Positions 20,323 through 32,373 are shown, numbered from the stretch's first letter. The stretch: 64,000 bases of DNA from Mesostigma viride (GCA_009746045.1 RPFO01001040.1:18501-82500); one strand, 5' to 3'. The notes: generated by a model not told the origin, from the sequence alone. A program made the numbers and translations.

Positions 20323-22464
20323 TTATGACACTTGAGCTCCCAAGAAAACCAGCATTTGATTGAAAACAATGAGTAGAGCCCCTGCCAAAGGCAGGTTTAA
20401 GTAGTCATCTCGTCTCCCTCGCATGCAGGAGCAAGAGCCCCCCAAGGGTGGGATGGGTGGGAAGAAACAATTACGGGTCACAACCCGCCGACCATGCTTA
20501 TCAAGCCTACCGTCAAAATGGAAAACGGCAAAACCAGAAATATCCTAACGCTGACAATTTAATAATTCAGCCAGCCAGCTCATCTGTCACACGTCTGAGC
20601 TGTCAGGCCATGTGTACTCTTCGAATGCAACCCTGAACACACTACCCAACCAAGCAGCACACCAATCAATTGGTGAGTGCTGGTTACATCAGATTTTATT
20701 ACAGCTTTTTGACGCAACTTCCGTCAGCATTCCACACATGGCCGGCCGTTCAAACAAACGGCGCCTGACTTACAAAAGGCAAAGCTAGTTGCCAGTAGGA
20801 TTCCCCGGTAAACAACAAGTCGTCCCCATTCGTCTAACAAGCCTCTCTGCATGTACAGCCACAAGGTTGTGGCGGCCCTTTCTTTCCCGCATTCTGTTTA
20901 ATAAACTATTTTCAGAGAAATCCGATTATGACACTTGAGCTCCCAAGAAAACCAGCATTTGATTGAAAACAATGAGTAGAGCCCCTGCCAAAGGCAGGTT
21001 TAAGTAGTCATCTCGTCTCCCTCGCATGCAGGAGCAAGAGCCCCCCGATCCACCCCAGTCCCTGGCGCCATTGCCCTCCTCCCCCGCACTGTCGCCGTTC
21101 AGGAAACAAAACTTGATAGGATCACTGTTGCCCCAATAACAGTGAACAAAGAAAAGAAGAAGAATCCCCCCCCTCTTCCAGGCAGCCTCGAGGGTAGCCG
21201 CTTCCATAAAAAGACCACAAAGTGGGGCGTGTCGCAACATCTCCTTCATGGCGACTCAGCCCGCACAAGGCTATAATAACCCCCTAAGGGGCCCGACGAT
21301 AAAAGGTTAGCGAATCCGCGGAGCCGCCTCAGCAAAATATTATTCCAGATAAAAACCCAGAAAATTCGCATTCCGACGCCACCAGGGTTTGAACCGCTAC
21401 CTGCCGGGTGCTGAGCAGGGAGAGACGACAAGGCCAGGCACTGCCACTGCCAGCCGAGACGCCTTTCCGATACTCGGTTCCTTTTGTGGGAATTTTGCAA
21501 ATATATTTTCTTCCGGAACGCAAGAAATTAGCCGGCCGCGCGTCACCCTTATATCCCTCGCTGGCCCATAACAAAAAAGGGCCGCGCACCAAGCCGAAGG
21601 CAGCGCCATGCAGCGCCCTAGGCTGTGGGCCGCTGACTGACTACCAGCGCAGTCTCATGGAATCCAAATTAATCTATTGACCTTCGCACAGTTTCCGCAT
21701 TAGCTGCGGACTTCTTAGTCGACATGATTGGCTCCGCTGCTGGAATTACCAGCAGCCGGGGCGGGGCGCCCAGCCCACTTTCTATGACCACCGAGACGCT
21801 GCCCAGCAAGGTGCCAACCAGAACCACTTGGCACATTGGTAACGCAAAATTTCCGTTCCGTTCAAACCGCCCCTACCTGCCGTGAAGTCGCAAAGCCCGC
21901 GACTTCATAGCAGGCAAGGACGGGGTCTTTGCCTAATTTTCTTTAGCCCCGCCGCCATAGCAGCGAGGCCGCTCATACTGCTTCAGTGAGCACATTCAAA
22001 GAAACAATTACGGGTCACAACCCGCCGACCATGCTTATCAAGCCTACCGTCAAAATGGAAAACGGCAAAACCAGAAATATCCTAACGCTGACAATTTAAT
22101 AATTCAGCCAGCCAGCTCATCTGTCACACGTCTGAGCTGTCAGGCCATGTGTACTCTTCGAATGCAACCCTGAACACACTACCCAACCAAGCAGCACACC
22201 AATCAATTGGTGAGTGCTGGTTACATCAGATTTTATTACAGCTTTTTGACGCAACTTCCGTCAGCATTCCACACATGGCCGGCCGTTCAAACAAACGGCG
22301 CCTGACTTACAAAAGGCAAAGCTAGTTGCCAGTAGGATTCCCCGGTAAACAACAAGTCGTCCCCATTCGTCTAACAAGCCTCTCTGCATGTACAGCCACA
22401 AGGTTGTGGCGGCCCTTTCTTTCCCGCATTCTGTTTAATAAACTATTTTCAGAGAAATCCGATT
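20323..22464 (-). mobile_element. Short element with 464-bp terminal direct repeats (TRIM-like) and a partial tandem copy
   Basis: Direct repeats 20464-20927 and 22001-22464 look identical over 464 bp and flank 1.07 kb. A further 121-bp segment of the interior (20926-21046) is repeated at 20323-20443, outside the left repeat, suggesting an incomplete tandem copy. Both long repeats end AACTATTTTCAGAGAAATCCGATT, the same terminus as the repeats at 61667-63600, so the two are one family. There is no protease, RT or integrase. LTR-like organisation is clear but the ends are not TG...CA; orientation is tentative. Confidence 0.6.
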
Positions 22465-23346
22465 CGTTTTACACTCCTTCCTAAAGCCCGCCCTCGCTAG
22501 TAGTTTTGCTAGCATAATACCATATATATATACCGTGTTTGACACCTCTCCTGCGTGGACATGTACCCTCAGTCGGGCACAGAGACTCTTAATGTTGTTG
22601 ACTGTTGATGTGGGTGGTACCATTCTTCCTTCTCATGATAGCCCGTTATGAGTACACGTGAGGATATGGTACATGAACCCCCGGATGCTTGTATTGTAAC
22701 AGTGACCGGTCCTATAGTACGGGCATGGCAACATACCAAACCAATTACCCTTGTACTTGCAGTTTTCAGCTGCAACCTGTCACATCAATGACCCTTGTAC
22801 CCGCAGTTTCCAGATGCCACCCGTCACATCCATGACTTGGATCTCTTCTGAAGCATTACCCAACTAGGAATCTCGTTTTCCTCACCGCGCGATGCTAACT
22901 ATGGCCTACCTTGCTCGGGTCCGCTATCTATCCCTCCCATGGATTCATGCGCCTCCACATCCTTCCCTAGCCAATACTCTTGGGACACCTTCGTGCATCC
23001 CATAGCGTGGGCGCTATGATCTGTTAGGGGGGGGGAGGAGAGCTCTTGGAAAGACGGTCTTAGTGCATTGGCAGATAGACTTTATACCTGGTTGTGCGCA
23101 CTCTAATTGAGTTGAATAGGTTTAAATTTTGCTTGCACGAGTGACTTTTGGAAATGCTTGTTCACAATCTTCGCTCTGGACTTAGGTACAGTATGAACAT
23201 CCATGTTGTCTCCTTGATACATTCATGTCACGGCAATGGTTAGTTTGCCTTACCTGCACGTGGAATCATTCGTGAACAGTGTGCATGTTTTGGATGGTTG
23301 CTAAAAACTCTCTGCAGGGAGTGATCAAGCCTCACATGCCATATGG
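22465..23346. other. Interior of element B, no gene recognised
   Basis: Contains a duplicated phrase (ACCCTTGTACTTGCAGTTTTC near 22747 and ACCCTTGTACCCGCAGTTTCC near 22791) and a G9 run at 23028. No supported coding frame. Confidence 0.5.
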
Positions 23347-23676
23347 ATGGTAGAGGACTGTGTTATGGCTGCCAAAGGACCCATGATAGTCGTGATCCTT
23401 GTGGGTGTTGTCTTTTGGGTTGGCCTATACGTCTTGAATGCACAAGCCATCGAAGTGTTTCCTTACAATACAGTACTTACCCTTGTAGAAAACAACCAAC
23501 CAACAGACCAGACCGCCATTCCCCAGACCCAACTACACATCGAGCCACCTTGCAGATGTGGCGTCAATGACAGTCGGTACCTGAACGTCCGACATCAACC
23601 ACGATGTTTCAGCTACCGAACGCGACTTCAGTTGGTTCAGGACTGGCGATTTTGCGGCTGCATTCGACATTTCTAA
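23347..23676 (+). CDS. Hypothetical small membrane protein in element B
   Basis: 109 codons. Residues 13-34 (MIVVILVGVVFWVGLYVLNA) form one strong hydrophobic segment, followed by a short Cys-containing region (PPCRCG ... CFSY ... FCGCIRHF). It lies between the A1 insertion and the 3' LTR of element B, roughly where an env-like gene would be. There is no recognised family and no second copy in the window for comparison, so this may be a chance frame. Confidence 0.25.
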   Translation: MVEDCVMAAKGPMIVVILVGVVFWVGLYVLNAQAIEVFPYNTVLTLVENNQPTDQTAIPQTQLHIEPPCRCGVNDSRYLNVRHQPRCFSYRTRLQLVQDWRFCGCIRHF

Positions 23677-25509
23677 CCCACGCAAGCTGATGGCCTGGCA
23701 GTCGACATGGAGAAGGTCCGGTGCCCAGTTGCCTACCGTATGAAACAGTGATCGCACATCGCCTAACCCCTGTGGTAGAGCCGCGATGAATGGCTCATGT
23801 GCTGCAGCCCTGTTACCATCGATCGTGCACTCTAGCTGCGTCAGCCTCTGTCACTTGCCCCGGCGTTTGGCATTGCCTCATTATTGTTGGAGTGTGCGAC
23901 GGCAGACCGGTTTGGCCCATGTCGTTGGGATGCTCGCCCTCGTCGTGTGCGCCCACATCGCCTCGTGGACATTGTCAACAAGCATGGTGTGCGCGTGTCG
24001 TCGTGACGGCTGCTGGCAATGCCCGACCCACAAGACGGTAGCAGTGACCCCAGTGGCGCCTAGATGTGATCAGCTTCAATGGCTGCCCCGACGTCAGCGC
24101 CCCCGTCCAAACATGTTGTGGATGAAGTCGCCCCATGCGTTGAACTGAGTCTCGGGCGCGTCTCCGATGGGTGGTGGCGCATCCGCACCTCCCGCGGTAT
24201 TACTCGCGTCGTTGTCATATGGCGCCCGCGACAGTCCAGAGAAGAGAAGTCAAGGCAGTCGCGCGTTGCGACGGCCCCTGCTTGCAAGCTCACTGTCTCC
24301 GATGGATCAGCCCCCGTGCCGGCCGTGAACACCTGACGCCTCGGTATCTTCACAGCGACCCATGCAGATCCGCCCGTCATAAGAGTCTCTGCTCGAGCGT
24401 CATGCTGATCCGCCTCGTGTTCGGCTCTCCATGCTTCTTCTGGGGCGACGACACCGGCCCTCGTTGGCGGCATTTCATGCTGCCGCGGTCCTCATGCCTC
24501 TCCGAATGCGATTGCTGACTCTGGAGACATTGGTGGCACTTCATGCTGTCGCAGCCCCTCGCCGCCTTTTCAATTGTTGGTGCGACATTGACCGGATTGC
24601 TTCAACCTGCGTTGCTACGACAATCGGCGTTTCATGGCTGTAACCGCCCCTTCGCCTTGACATTCGGTCACCGACTACTGTTGCGCCTCGTCGTGCATTG
24701 GCGCACTGAGGCGCCCATATGGTCATCACGCCGTTCAGGTATGAAGTGTCCGGCCGCCATGGCCCTTTCTCTTGGGCCCCTATGCCAAGAACGTTACCAA
24801 GGTGTGATCGAATCCTGATGTCTAGTATGGCGACACTTTTATGTCGGTTGCATGCGGCATATCTTCGTGCGACCGTGGTCTTTCCAACCACGTCTGCGTT
24901 GCGCCGCCCACGTGGTATCGATCGGCGTCGCTGGCGACTTTAAGCATGTCACGCCATGCTGCACATGTCCCTGTTTATCGAGATAAGACCCAGTTGCTTT
25001 TCTGAGGTCGTGCTGTAAAGCATTCCTCATGTTGTTGAGCATATTTGTATCTCCCAGCTTCAAGTGGTGCCTCACTTGTTGAGTGCACGTTATTAGGCTA
25101 CTCGAGTCGAGTGTGAGCTGCCACTTTCAGGACCCGGAGTAGGTAGCCGGCCTTACGCCAACCTGGACCCATCCTTTTTTTTTACTCGTGTAAGGGTCCC
25201 GGTAGATAGGACCCATGCAGGAGTGGGATGATAGAGGCCATGGGAATGACCCTGCAAAGGAGAAGCAGCCAGTCGGTAAGGTGGTGCGCCCCACGCCTTG
25301 ACCAATGGAGGCCTGATACCATCAGTATCAGGAGAGTCCCCGCCGTTTGAAACAGGTTCCAGTCAGGCAGGCCCCCGCCCTGGCGAGCAAGTCACACGAA
25401 CTGTTTATTCTGGCGACTGCTGATCCCTGTAAGGCCGTACTCGTGGTTGAAGTCTGAAAGCCCCTGCATGATATAGGGTTGTTCATGGTTCCTCCCTTCG
25501 GCTCCCACC
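23677..25509. other. Interior of element B, GC-richer, no gene recognised
   Basis: Frames up to 137 codons exist on both strands over 23790-24900, overlapping one another, which is expected in stop-poor GC-rich DNA. No motif supports any of them. Confidence 0.45.
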
Positions 25510-25529
25510 TCATGGAGGAGGGGGAGGAG
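25510..25529 (+). promoter_or_regulatory. Polypurine tract of element B
   Basis: ATGGAGGAGGGGGAGGAG lies directly before the 3' LTR and fixes the element's plus orientation. Confidence 0.8.
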
Positions 25530-26259
25530 TGTTGCATCCCAACGCAACAGTAGCCTGTGTTACGCTCCCGCCGTAACTGCTTGGACGTAGAGTTTGTTAC
25601 GTCCGTTCAATCGCCCCAGGTTCCGCTGAATTTGGACAAGTGTGCAGAAAGTTATACATGATACCGACTTGGTGCAGCCGGTTATGCATGTACCCGGTCG
25701 GAACCAATGTGGTACCGTCCGGCAGGTTTAGGTATATCGTCAGCACCTGCGCTGTGTAGTACCTACCGTGGCAACAACAGCCAGCATGCACCCTTGTGCC
25801 GAATGCGTCTCTAATTGTGTGTACCATGTTTGCTAAGGGCCGGATGGCCCGGCGCCTTTTAGTAGGACCAAAAGACAAGTGGGAATTGTGGACATAAATG
25901 TGTGTGCCACGTACTTAGTATTATTTGTGTGGTTGCGCCCGACGGCCCATGTCGGCCCACTGTCAAGTGTGGTCAAGACAGAGCCGGTGGCAAGGAATAT
26001 TAGCAAGGAAGGTGGCCCAACCTTCGCACGCGCTTGATACTCAGCTATGGAGTAGCGTCACTACCCTCCCCCTGGGGAGTGATTAGTTTTTCAACCTTGT
26101 CCCATTTAGGTAAAGCCGACCCTGGCATGATTGATAATTTGTATTAATGACGATATTGTAAATTGGCATTGCATCCCCTGTCCAGTAGGAAAAGATCTTT
26201 CGCATTTGAATTAGGTGCTACCTCGGCCCGAGGTTAGACGCCGGGGCTAGGATGTTACA
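25530..26259 (+). repeat. 3' LTR of element B
   Basis: 730 bp, TGTTGCATCC...GATGTTACA. It carries the uninterrupted T1 target site and is followed by the target duplication ACGGA (26260-26264). Confidence 0.92.
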
Positions 26260-27285
26260 ACGGAACAGGTGAAGGACCACCCACAGGGCGTCCCATATAA
26301 CCGTATCGAATGCCTTGGTGTAATCCACGAAGATCAATAGCAATGGCAAGAGGCCGGGGGCCAGGCGGCCCACTTCCTCGATCGAGGCGGCGCGCGGTAA
26401 TAGTGACCATAACACAATTGCGACCAACACGGAAGCCCATCTGGGACTCACCTATAGGTGGGGATCGAGGCTGGCGCGCATGCGGTTCAGCAGGAGACGC
26501 ATGAAGACTTTCAGCACGCAGCTTTGGAGGCATACACCGCAGTAGTTGCCGGTATCCGCGGCGGACCCCTTGCCCTTGTACAGCATGACCCGGACAGCGG
26601 TCTTCCAATACGTCGGCGGGGGGAGGCCATCTCGTAGAATCCGGTTGCAAACACCCCGGAGGAAAGGCTCAAGCTCAGGCATCTTAACCACTTCCGGTGA
26701 AATATTGTCCACTCCCATGGCAGCATCATTGCGGAGGGTGGAGATGGCAGCAGCCCATTCCTGGGGAGTCCACTCGTCGTGGGGGCCGTCCACCAAGGGG
26801 CCGGAGAGCGGTGGGACTAGGTAGTCCGTCTCGCTGGTGGGCGCCTGCGGGGGCTCAATGGGGCCGCCTCGGCTGGCCGCAGGGCGTGCAGCGGCAGCGG
26901 GGTCAAGCGGGGGGGGCGGGCCAGGGCCGGGCCCCTGATAGTTTGGCCTGGGAGCTGAACCAAATCTCAAGGCGTTCACTGGGGGTGCCTGGGATGTCAG
27001 CCCGTTGCGTTTCCCGGCGTCCGCGGTGAGACGGTCGAGAGAGCGCCAGGCCGCCTTGTGCTGGTTGGCGGCCGTGTGGCGATTGATTTCGGCGGCAAGT
27101 GTCTCCACCTCCTCCGCATGTGCGGCAGTATATGCTTGAGTAAGCCGTGCCTGGTACGGGTACAGGTCCTCCCCGCGGCGGCGGGCCTGCGCTAGCGCTA
27201 GCCGGGCGGCAACCACCCGGGCGTCGCGCAGGTAGAGCGGGGCTGGTCGGGCGCGGGGTTGCTCGGGGAGAAGCTTAGAGCCAAG
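26260..27285 (-). pseudogene. LINE reverse transcriptase, N-terminal half
   Basis: On the minus strand: an Ala/Arg-rich linker, then the RT fingers (AMGVDNISPEVVKM, WKTAVRVMLYKGKG, NYCGVCLQSCVLKVF), then in shifted frames ESQMGFRVGRNCVM and motif A IFVDYTKAFDTV. Two frameshifts (near 26453 and 26385) separate these. The frame enters element B's target site at 26264 and continues in phase at 3242. The upstream edge is cut at 27285/27286 by the LTR of A2, and the preceding piece is at 57209 onward, with CCAAG duplicated. Confidence 0.88.
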
Positions 27286-27857
27286 TGTTACGTCGCGTAA
27301 AAATTCGTTGTAGTTACGGACGTAAATTAGGTCCTTGGCCTCGGCTGTTCTTAGGTTTACGTGCAGTTCTAGCTGGGACATGATTGTCCTCTTAACAGTA
27401 CTGTGGTATATTGGGTGCCTTTGGGCGCCGCGCCGCGTACTTTATTAGTGGTCCTTATCCTTCGGTAGAATGTAGTGGACCGGCGTGCATCTGTGCACCT
27501 GCCTGTGTTTCTGTGTCTCGGCAGGCGAGGGCCAAGTCGGCCCGAGCCTGTTGGACCGTTGGTGACCATTTATGCACGTTCCACTCCGTGTGTGGTCACT
27601 CGGCGTGTGTTAAATGAATTAACACATATTAGCTTGGGTCACGGCAGTTTAGTTGTGTTTCCTTCCTCTTTTCCTGGAGTAAACGGGTTTGGTTAAATGG
27701 CCTATGGCATATTATAGTAGCACATATGTCAATGCATTGAGATCAGGTTCGTCTCGTTCGTCTTTCGCTAGGGGTGTAAATAGAAGCGGCCTTACTAGTC
27801 TAGGTAGCATTAGAAGAGGTAGAGGTAGAGGTGGCGGCCGAGGCTTGCGGCGTAACA
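27286..27857 (+). repeat. 5' LTR of A2
   Basis: 572 bp. Shares structure with the A1 LTR but is visibly diverged, e.g. CGTAAAAATTCG near the start and a CCTGTGTTTCTGTGTCTCGG segment around 27501-27520. It provides the uninterrupted T3 target GAATTAACACATATTAG (27617-27633). Confidence 0.93.
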
Positions 27858-28003
27858 ATGGACTCGGAGGTAGTTTAGATAGAGAGCGAGACGACGATCC
27901 TTTGCAACATACGTCATTGAATCAACCCTTCCGCGGCTGGGAAAATGAAGACGACACCTACTTGACAGGTAATGGGCGGGTCGCCTGCGAGCTGGGGGGG
28001 TAG
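27704..28003 (+). CDS. RGG-rich ORF starting inside the LTR (A2)
   Basis: 99 codons; same start in the LTR and same RGRGRGGGRGLRRN segment as in A1. The C-terminus differs after GNGRVA because of a small indel. See the A1 copy for reasoning. Confidence 0.45.
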   Translation: MAYYSSTYVNALRSGSSRSSFARGVNRSGLTSLGSIRRGRGRGGGRGLRRNNGLGGSLDRERDDDPLQHTSLNQPFRGWENEDDTYLTGNGRVACELGG

Positions 28004-28385
28004 TGCTGCCCGATTCGGGACACGCCCTGCCTAGAAGATAGACCTGCTCGAAGCGGAAAATCCTTTTATAGATAGCTCCTTTTCCTCGTTTTGTTTTCCT
28101 GCGCAATGTTGGTTCCTGCCATAGACAGGTGATGGTTTTGGTTCGACGATAGAGAGACGGCTAGCGTCTCGTAGATTACACTTTTCCTGCATCTTGCCTG
28201 CTTTGTATTTAGACGACCCATCGCCAGACGCAGAACTCTTGAAACCGGATACTTACGACCACCTGGCGCTGGAAACCTCGTCCCTGCGTGCGTCGTCAAT
28301 CTGGTTCGGTTTCAGACACCCGAGATAAGTCGCCTTCTCCTCGTTCTCCTCATTTGAATACTCAAGACCTACCAGGTGCGTTACC

Positions 28386-28778
28386 ATGAGCCAGCGGCGA
28401 TCTTTTACTGCTCCTTCCCATTCTTCTAGCGATAATAGTCTAGCTAAATATTACGTAGTGATTACGCCTCAATGGTCCTCCATTTTCCTTTCTTGGTCCG
28501 ACGCTAGGAAGATCGTTCAGAATCGTGCATACAACGTAATTAGGTATAAGAAATTTATGTCCTTCGAAGACGCTCAGCAGTTCCTTATAGATCATAGCCA
28601 AACAGATTTAGGCCTGCATGTACGCCCTATTCCTCATGGTCGTCCTTCTGTAGAAGCTCTAGTCTTTGCTACCCCTCCTTCTTCTCCCCCTAAACGGGCT
28701 GCATCTGCATCTGCTTCAGATACTCCTCTCACTTTGGAGTTTGGTTCCCTCTCCATTACTGTTGTTAAAAAGGATTGA
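28386..28778 (+). CDS. Hybrid-binding-domain (viroplasmin-like) protein, A2
   Basis: 130 aa, intact; only a few residues differ from A1 (for example V48A, E61D, P84S). The YYVV...W...YKKFMSFEDAQQFL pattern is retained. That this ORF stays open in both copies, while gag and pol frames are broken, suggests either its small target size or recent constraint. Confidence 0.75.
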   Translation: MSQRRSFTAPSHSSSDNSLAKYYVVITPQWSSIFLSWSDARKIVQNRAYNVIRYKKFMSFEDAQQFLIDHSQTDLGLHVRPIPHGRPSVEALVFATPPSSPPKRAASASASDTPLTLEFGSLSITVVKKD

Positions 28779-28869
28779 TTTTAATTTTGTTCTTGCTTCA
28801 GACCTTCAAGGTTTTTCCTTTTTCCTTTGTTGCTTTCTTCTAGCTTCCTATTCCTTCACGTAATTAAAA

Positions 28870-31800
28870 ATGGATTCAGTGGGTGGAGATATGTCGCCTA
28901 TACCTACCAATAATAATAATAATACTAACACTAATAATAGTGACAATAATGTTAATCATCCCACGGTCCTAAATTTAGGACTTTGTCCTAAATCGTCCTA
29001 GTGGTCACTATAACCGAGGTACCGGGGGGGGGGGTCACTATATGGACCGTACCCCATGTGGACCGTACCCGGCATGATGTACCCGACCCGTGGTACCGGC
29101 ACATGGTACCCGGATTCCGTACCCGGGTACCGGCTATAATGGCGGGAAAGTAGCTACCTCGACCAAAAATATAACCGATTTTGGAGCGAAAAAGTGGGTG
29201 CGGGAATGAAGTGAGGTGGATATGGCGACCTGACAATCGTGGCCGGCGTTTTCACGTGCGTTTATCATTTCGGGCGCCCAGTAGCAAAAACGAAAGGTTG
29301 TTAGTTATGCTTAAAGGCTGTGAATATTTTCTGCGCAAGTTTTTATGTGTAGCGCTGTAGCACAGCGGCACAACACAAATGGGTCGCAGATCGCCTGCTC
29401 GCGGAGGGTCGATTTTGGCACAAACATGTTAGTGTATTAGCAATGGTGGTGCGAATCAAGCCAGGAAATTTTTGTGGACGATTTTTATCATAGTCTGGAG
29501 CTTAGAAACGGAGTATTTGACATGGGATCGCCTGGGCCGTGATATTCTTGCCCGATTTCCATTGTCGACCATGTTTTAGGGACGTTCAGGCTGGGCAGCG
29601 AGCGCACCTTATAGGTCTTCACTTTCGGTATTTCTTGGACCTAGAACGCAGCACAAGCGTGGTTTATATCATTGTCGAACCGGTTGGCCAGCTTTGGTGC
29701 GCTCAGCTCTCGGAAAGCTGACCTCGCTGCGGATTTCAGCGACTTTTTTGCAACCATCTGGAATGAGGCGACGTAAGTAGCAGGTAAGTGCCGGGTTGTC
29801 CTAGATCATGAGTGTAACTGGCAACGCTGTCGTGGTGTTTTGAGTCAGCCAGCTATGCCTAAAAAGAGGGGACGCTCTCTGTGCACATAACTGTCACACA
29901 TAGTTGGGTTACGTCATACAATTTTTTACGTCTCTATCTTCGTCGTCCGCTGCAGCTAAAACACACATGCGTAAGAGCAGTTTTACTCATGTGTTAGTTA
30001 TAAACCATGGTCCTATGGCCTGCAGTCGTTCAGGGTGTTCTCAGACAGTATATACAGTATGGTTTACGTGTTACATGACCCTGAATTCGCTCACAAAGCG
30101 TTGCATGTTAGCACAACGTTGTTTTGTAACTTGATTTGGCTGCATTCATGTGTTAGTTGCAATGCAGATGCAATGTTTTTTCATCGCTGGGTGGTGGCCA
30201 GCATGTCCGTGATGTCAAAGAAGGTTTGGCATATGCTTAGAGAAAGTTCACCGCAAGGGGTGGGCCATGTTCAAGCCGGGCAACCTCAGCAACCATGCAA
30301 CCCTATATTGCATTACCTGCACCATCTGTGACACCGTTAATCACGCGTATATATAGAGGCAGACACAGCAGGGTATGGCCTTGTTATACGCTGCCCCGCC
30401 ATCCCAAGGCCTCGTAGGGTCCCCTAGCGCTTGTAAGATGCTCAAGGGACCGTGTGGATAGCATGGTCATGCGTTGACAATAATTGGTCCTAATGGTCCT
30501 AAAACCCACATTTTGGCCAAATTCGCGCTTTGAGGTCTGGCAGGTGGCAGGGCCCATTCATGCACTAAATGTAATTATTTGACCCCAGGTTTTTGATAGA
30601 AACTAAAAAAGTGTGTTATCTGTCATGGGCACGAATGCCAGGGTCAAATTTTAATGTTTGCATATATATTTTTTAATTCCACTTGGTCCTAAATTTAGGA
30701 CTTTTACTGGGAAGATGGACAATAACAATACTCGTGGTAACCGACGGGACTCCTTGGAAACGGTACACCATCTTACCCCTCAAGGTATTCTGCGTACCTC
30801 ACCTCCTTCTCCTGTTGCTGGTGGTCGCCGTCGTCCCTCAATTACCCCACCTACCTATGAACAACGTCTTTCACAAGTCAGATTTAGTGATGAACCTTCT
30901 TTTGCTGTGAACCAGGCCCCTGCCCCTTCTGCAACCTTGGCTCACCCCTCCAGCAGGTCCTCACTCACTAACAATGCTTCTAGGCCTCCTTCCCACCCTG
31001 TGCCTTCAATGCCTGCCATTAACACGGGTCGTACCTCGCCCCTGTCGGCCCTTCTGGGCGCCCTAGTGCAGTTCCCTTTTACCCACCTGCTTCCTGGTCC
31101 TACCCTGAGACGGCCTATGAGGCTGCCCAGGTCCCTACCCGTGTGGCTGATTTAGAAGTTAATAATGATTTCAGTACCATGCCCCTAGATGATAGGAATT
31201 ATGATCATTTTGCCTACTCCTCTCTTCGTGAGCAATATACTGTTCCCTTCTCCTATGGGCACCATCCTGAAACGGTGGCTCCCTCTAGACCCCTACCCAA
31301 GACTTTTCCTATCCCTTCCTTCTATCCCGCTTATGTAGCAGTGGAAGATAGTGGCCCTATGGGAAAAACTGATTCTTCTAATCCCCCTAAGCCTCCTGCT
31401 CTTCCCCTCTTTGCCAACCTTCCTAAGCTGGATGTCAAGTCTACCCCTCAACAGTTTTTCACCTTCATTATGTTGCTCACCCAGAACACAGAGTCCTGGC
31501 AGAACCACAATAGGTGGCGCCTCTCTGATGCTGTACTAGTTCCTCATTATCTTACTACCTGCATTACTCCTGAGCTTGCTAACCTCATCCAGTGTGAGTC
31601 TCTTGCCTCTCATGCCTACCCAAACTCTGTAGCAGAATTGTTCAAGCGTTTAGAGAACCATTTAGTCCCTCCCGATGCAGATTGGCAGGATAGATTATCC
31701 TTTGGTACCTTGCAGCAGGGTACCAAATCCTTCAAAGAATATATGAAAGAGTTTGATGCCAGATGGTACGAATTAGGGATTTGTCGGGCGCAGAAGTACG

Positions 31801-32026
31801 TGCCCGCTTCCTTCAGGGCCTCAGTAGACCCTTATTGCGTGAAGTCAAGCGCCAGTTCTCTGCCTACCGTTTTACTGACCTGCCCCTCAAGCATGTGCGC
31901 CAGCATCTTTTACGAGTAGCAGATTTCTTCTCCACGCCTTCTCTTCCTACCCGTTCCCGTATTAATAATATTAGCCTTACCCCTGAGGAGGAGAACTCCT
32001 ATGTAGAAGAATTAGATATTGTGTGA
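28870..32026 (+). pseudogene. gag: gag of A2, split by T2
   Basis: Starts ATGGATTCAGTGGGTGGA at 28870, runs into the Asn-coding repeat, is interrupted by T2 (about 28957-30717) and resumes at 30718 with the Asn/Thr/Arg segment and the remaining capsid. Private one-base losses lie near 31038 and 31758. It ends VEELDIV and TGA at the same -1 junction as A1. Confidence 0.8.
28957..30717. mobile_element. T2: 1.76-kb palindrome-ended DNA transposon in A2 gag
   Basis: Comparison with A1 shows extra DNA inside the Asn-coding run. Each end carries the perfect palindrome GTCCTAAATTTAGGAC (28966-28981 and 30686-30701). The outer ends are CATCCCA on the left and TGGGAAGATG on the right, imperfect inverted repeats. 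GACAATAA occurs at 28942-28949 and at 30718-30725 and might be a duplication, but the simple sequence makes exact ends uncertain. Near the left end GTACC-containing motifs are repeated many times (29017-29132). No transposase is visible. The architecture resembles T1. Confidence 0.65.
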
Positions 32027-32373
32027 CTGACCTTTCAGCTCTGGATGTCTCTCATATCACCTGCTATCATTGTAAGGAAGTAGGTCATCTTAAACGTGAG
32101 TGCCCCAAGTTCCTTTCGGGTGCTCCCCCTCATCCCGACGCTCGCCCTCCTCGTACCCCTCAGCGTGCTCCTATTCGTCCCACTTCAGGACGCATTCCTT
32201 CAGCTACCCCTAGTAGGCTGAATGCTGTGCAGACAGGATCCCCAGGGTTCCCCTATGATAATCAGGCTCCCGCACCCTCTTCAATCCCTCGTGACCCTCC
32301 AGCAGTGGCTTTTCCGCCAGGGTCTTCTTCGGGGTTAGTTCCTATGGATTTGGGGGGGGAGGGGGAACAGTAG
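32023..32373 (+). CDS. Nucleocapsid-like CCHC zinc knuckle ORF, A2
   Basis: Same CYHCKEVGHLKREC knuckle and same -1 overlap with gag as in A1. It ends at TAG after a G8 tract (32352-32359). From here the protease frame is reached by a -1 shift, whereas A1 with G7 would need +1. Confidence 0.75.
   Translation: MTDLSALDVSHITCYHCKEVGHLKRECPKFLSGAPPHPDARPPRTPQRAPIRPTSGRIPSATPSRLNAVQTGSPGFPYDNQAPAPSSIPRDPPAVAFPPGSSSGLVPMDLGGEGEQ

Larger units (their letters stand above)
3248..26259 (+). mobile_element. Element B: large LTR retrotransposon without recognisable pol, carrying nested insertions
   Basis: LTRs at 3248-5763 (interrupted) and 25530-26259 match over about 730 bp and have TG...CA ends. 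ACGGA at 3243-3247 and at 26260-26264 is the target duplication. A primer-binding region follows the 5' LTR, and a GGAGGAGGGGGAGGAG polypurine tract precedes the 3' LTR, giving plus orientation. Without the nested A1 element the interior is about 9 kb, and I find no gag, protease, RT or integrase motif in it. This is the layout of a large retrotransposon derivative mobilised in trans. Decay of coding sequence beyond recognition is the alternative. Confidence 0.88.

Noticed and set aside
21370-21470. Possible minus-strand tRNA gene (GGTTCAAACCC B-box-like motif)
   Set aside because: The T-arm and acceptor stem do not pair and no anticodon arm can be drawn; only a B-box-like string is present.
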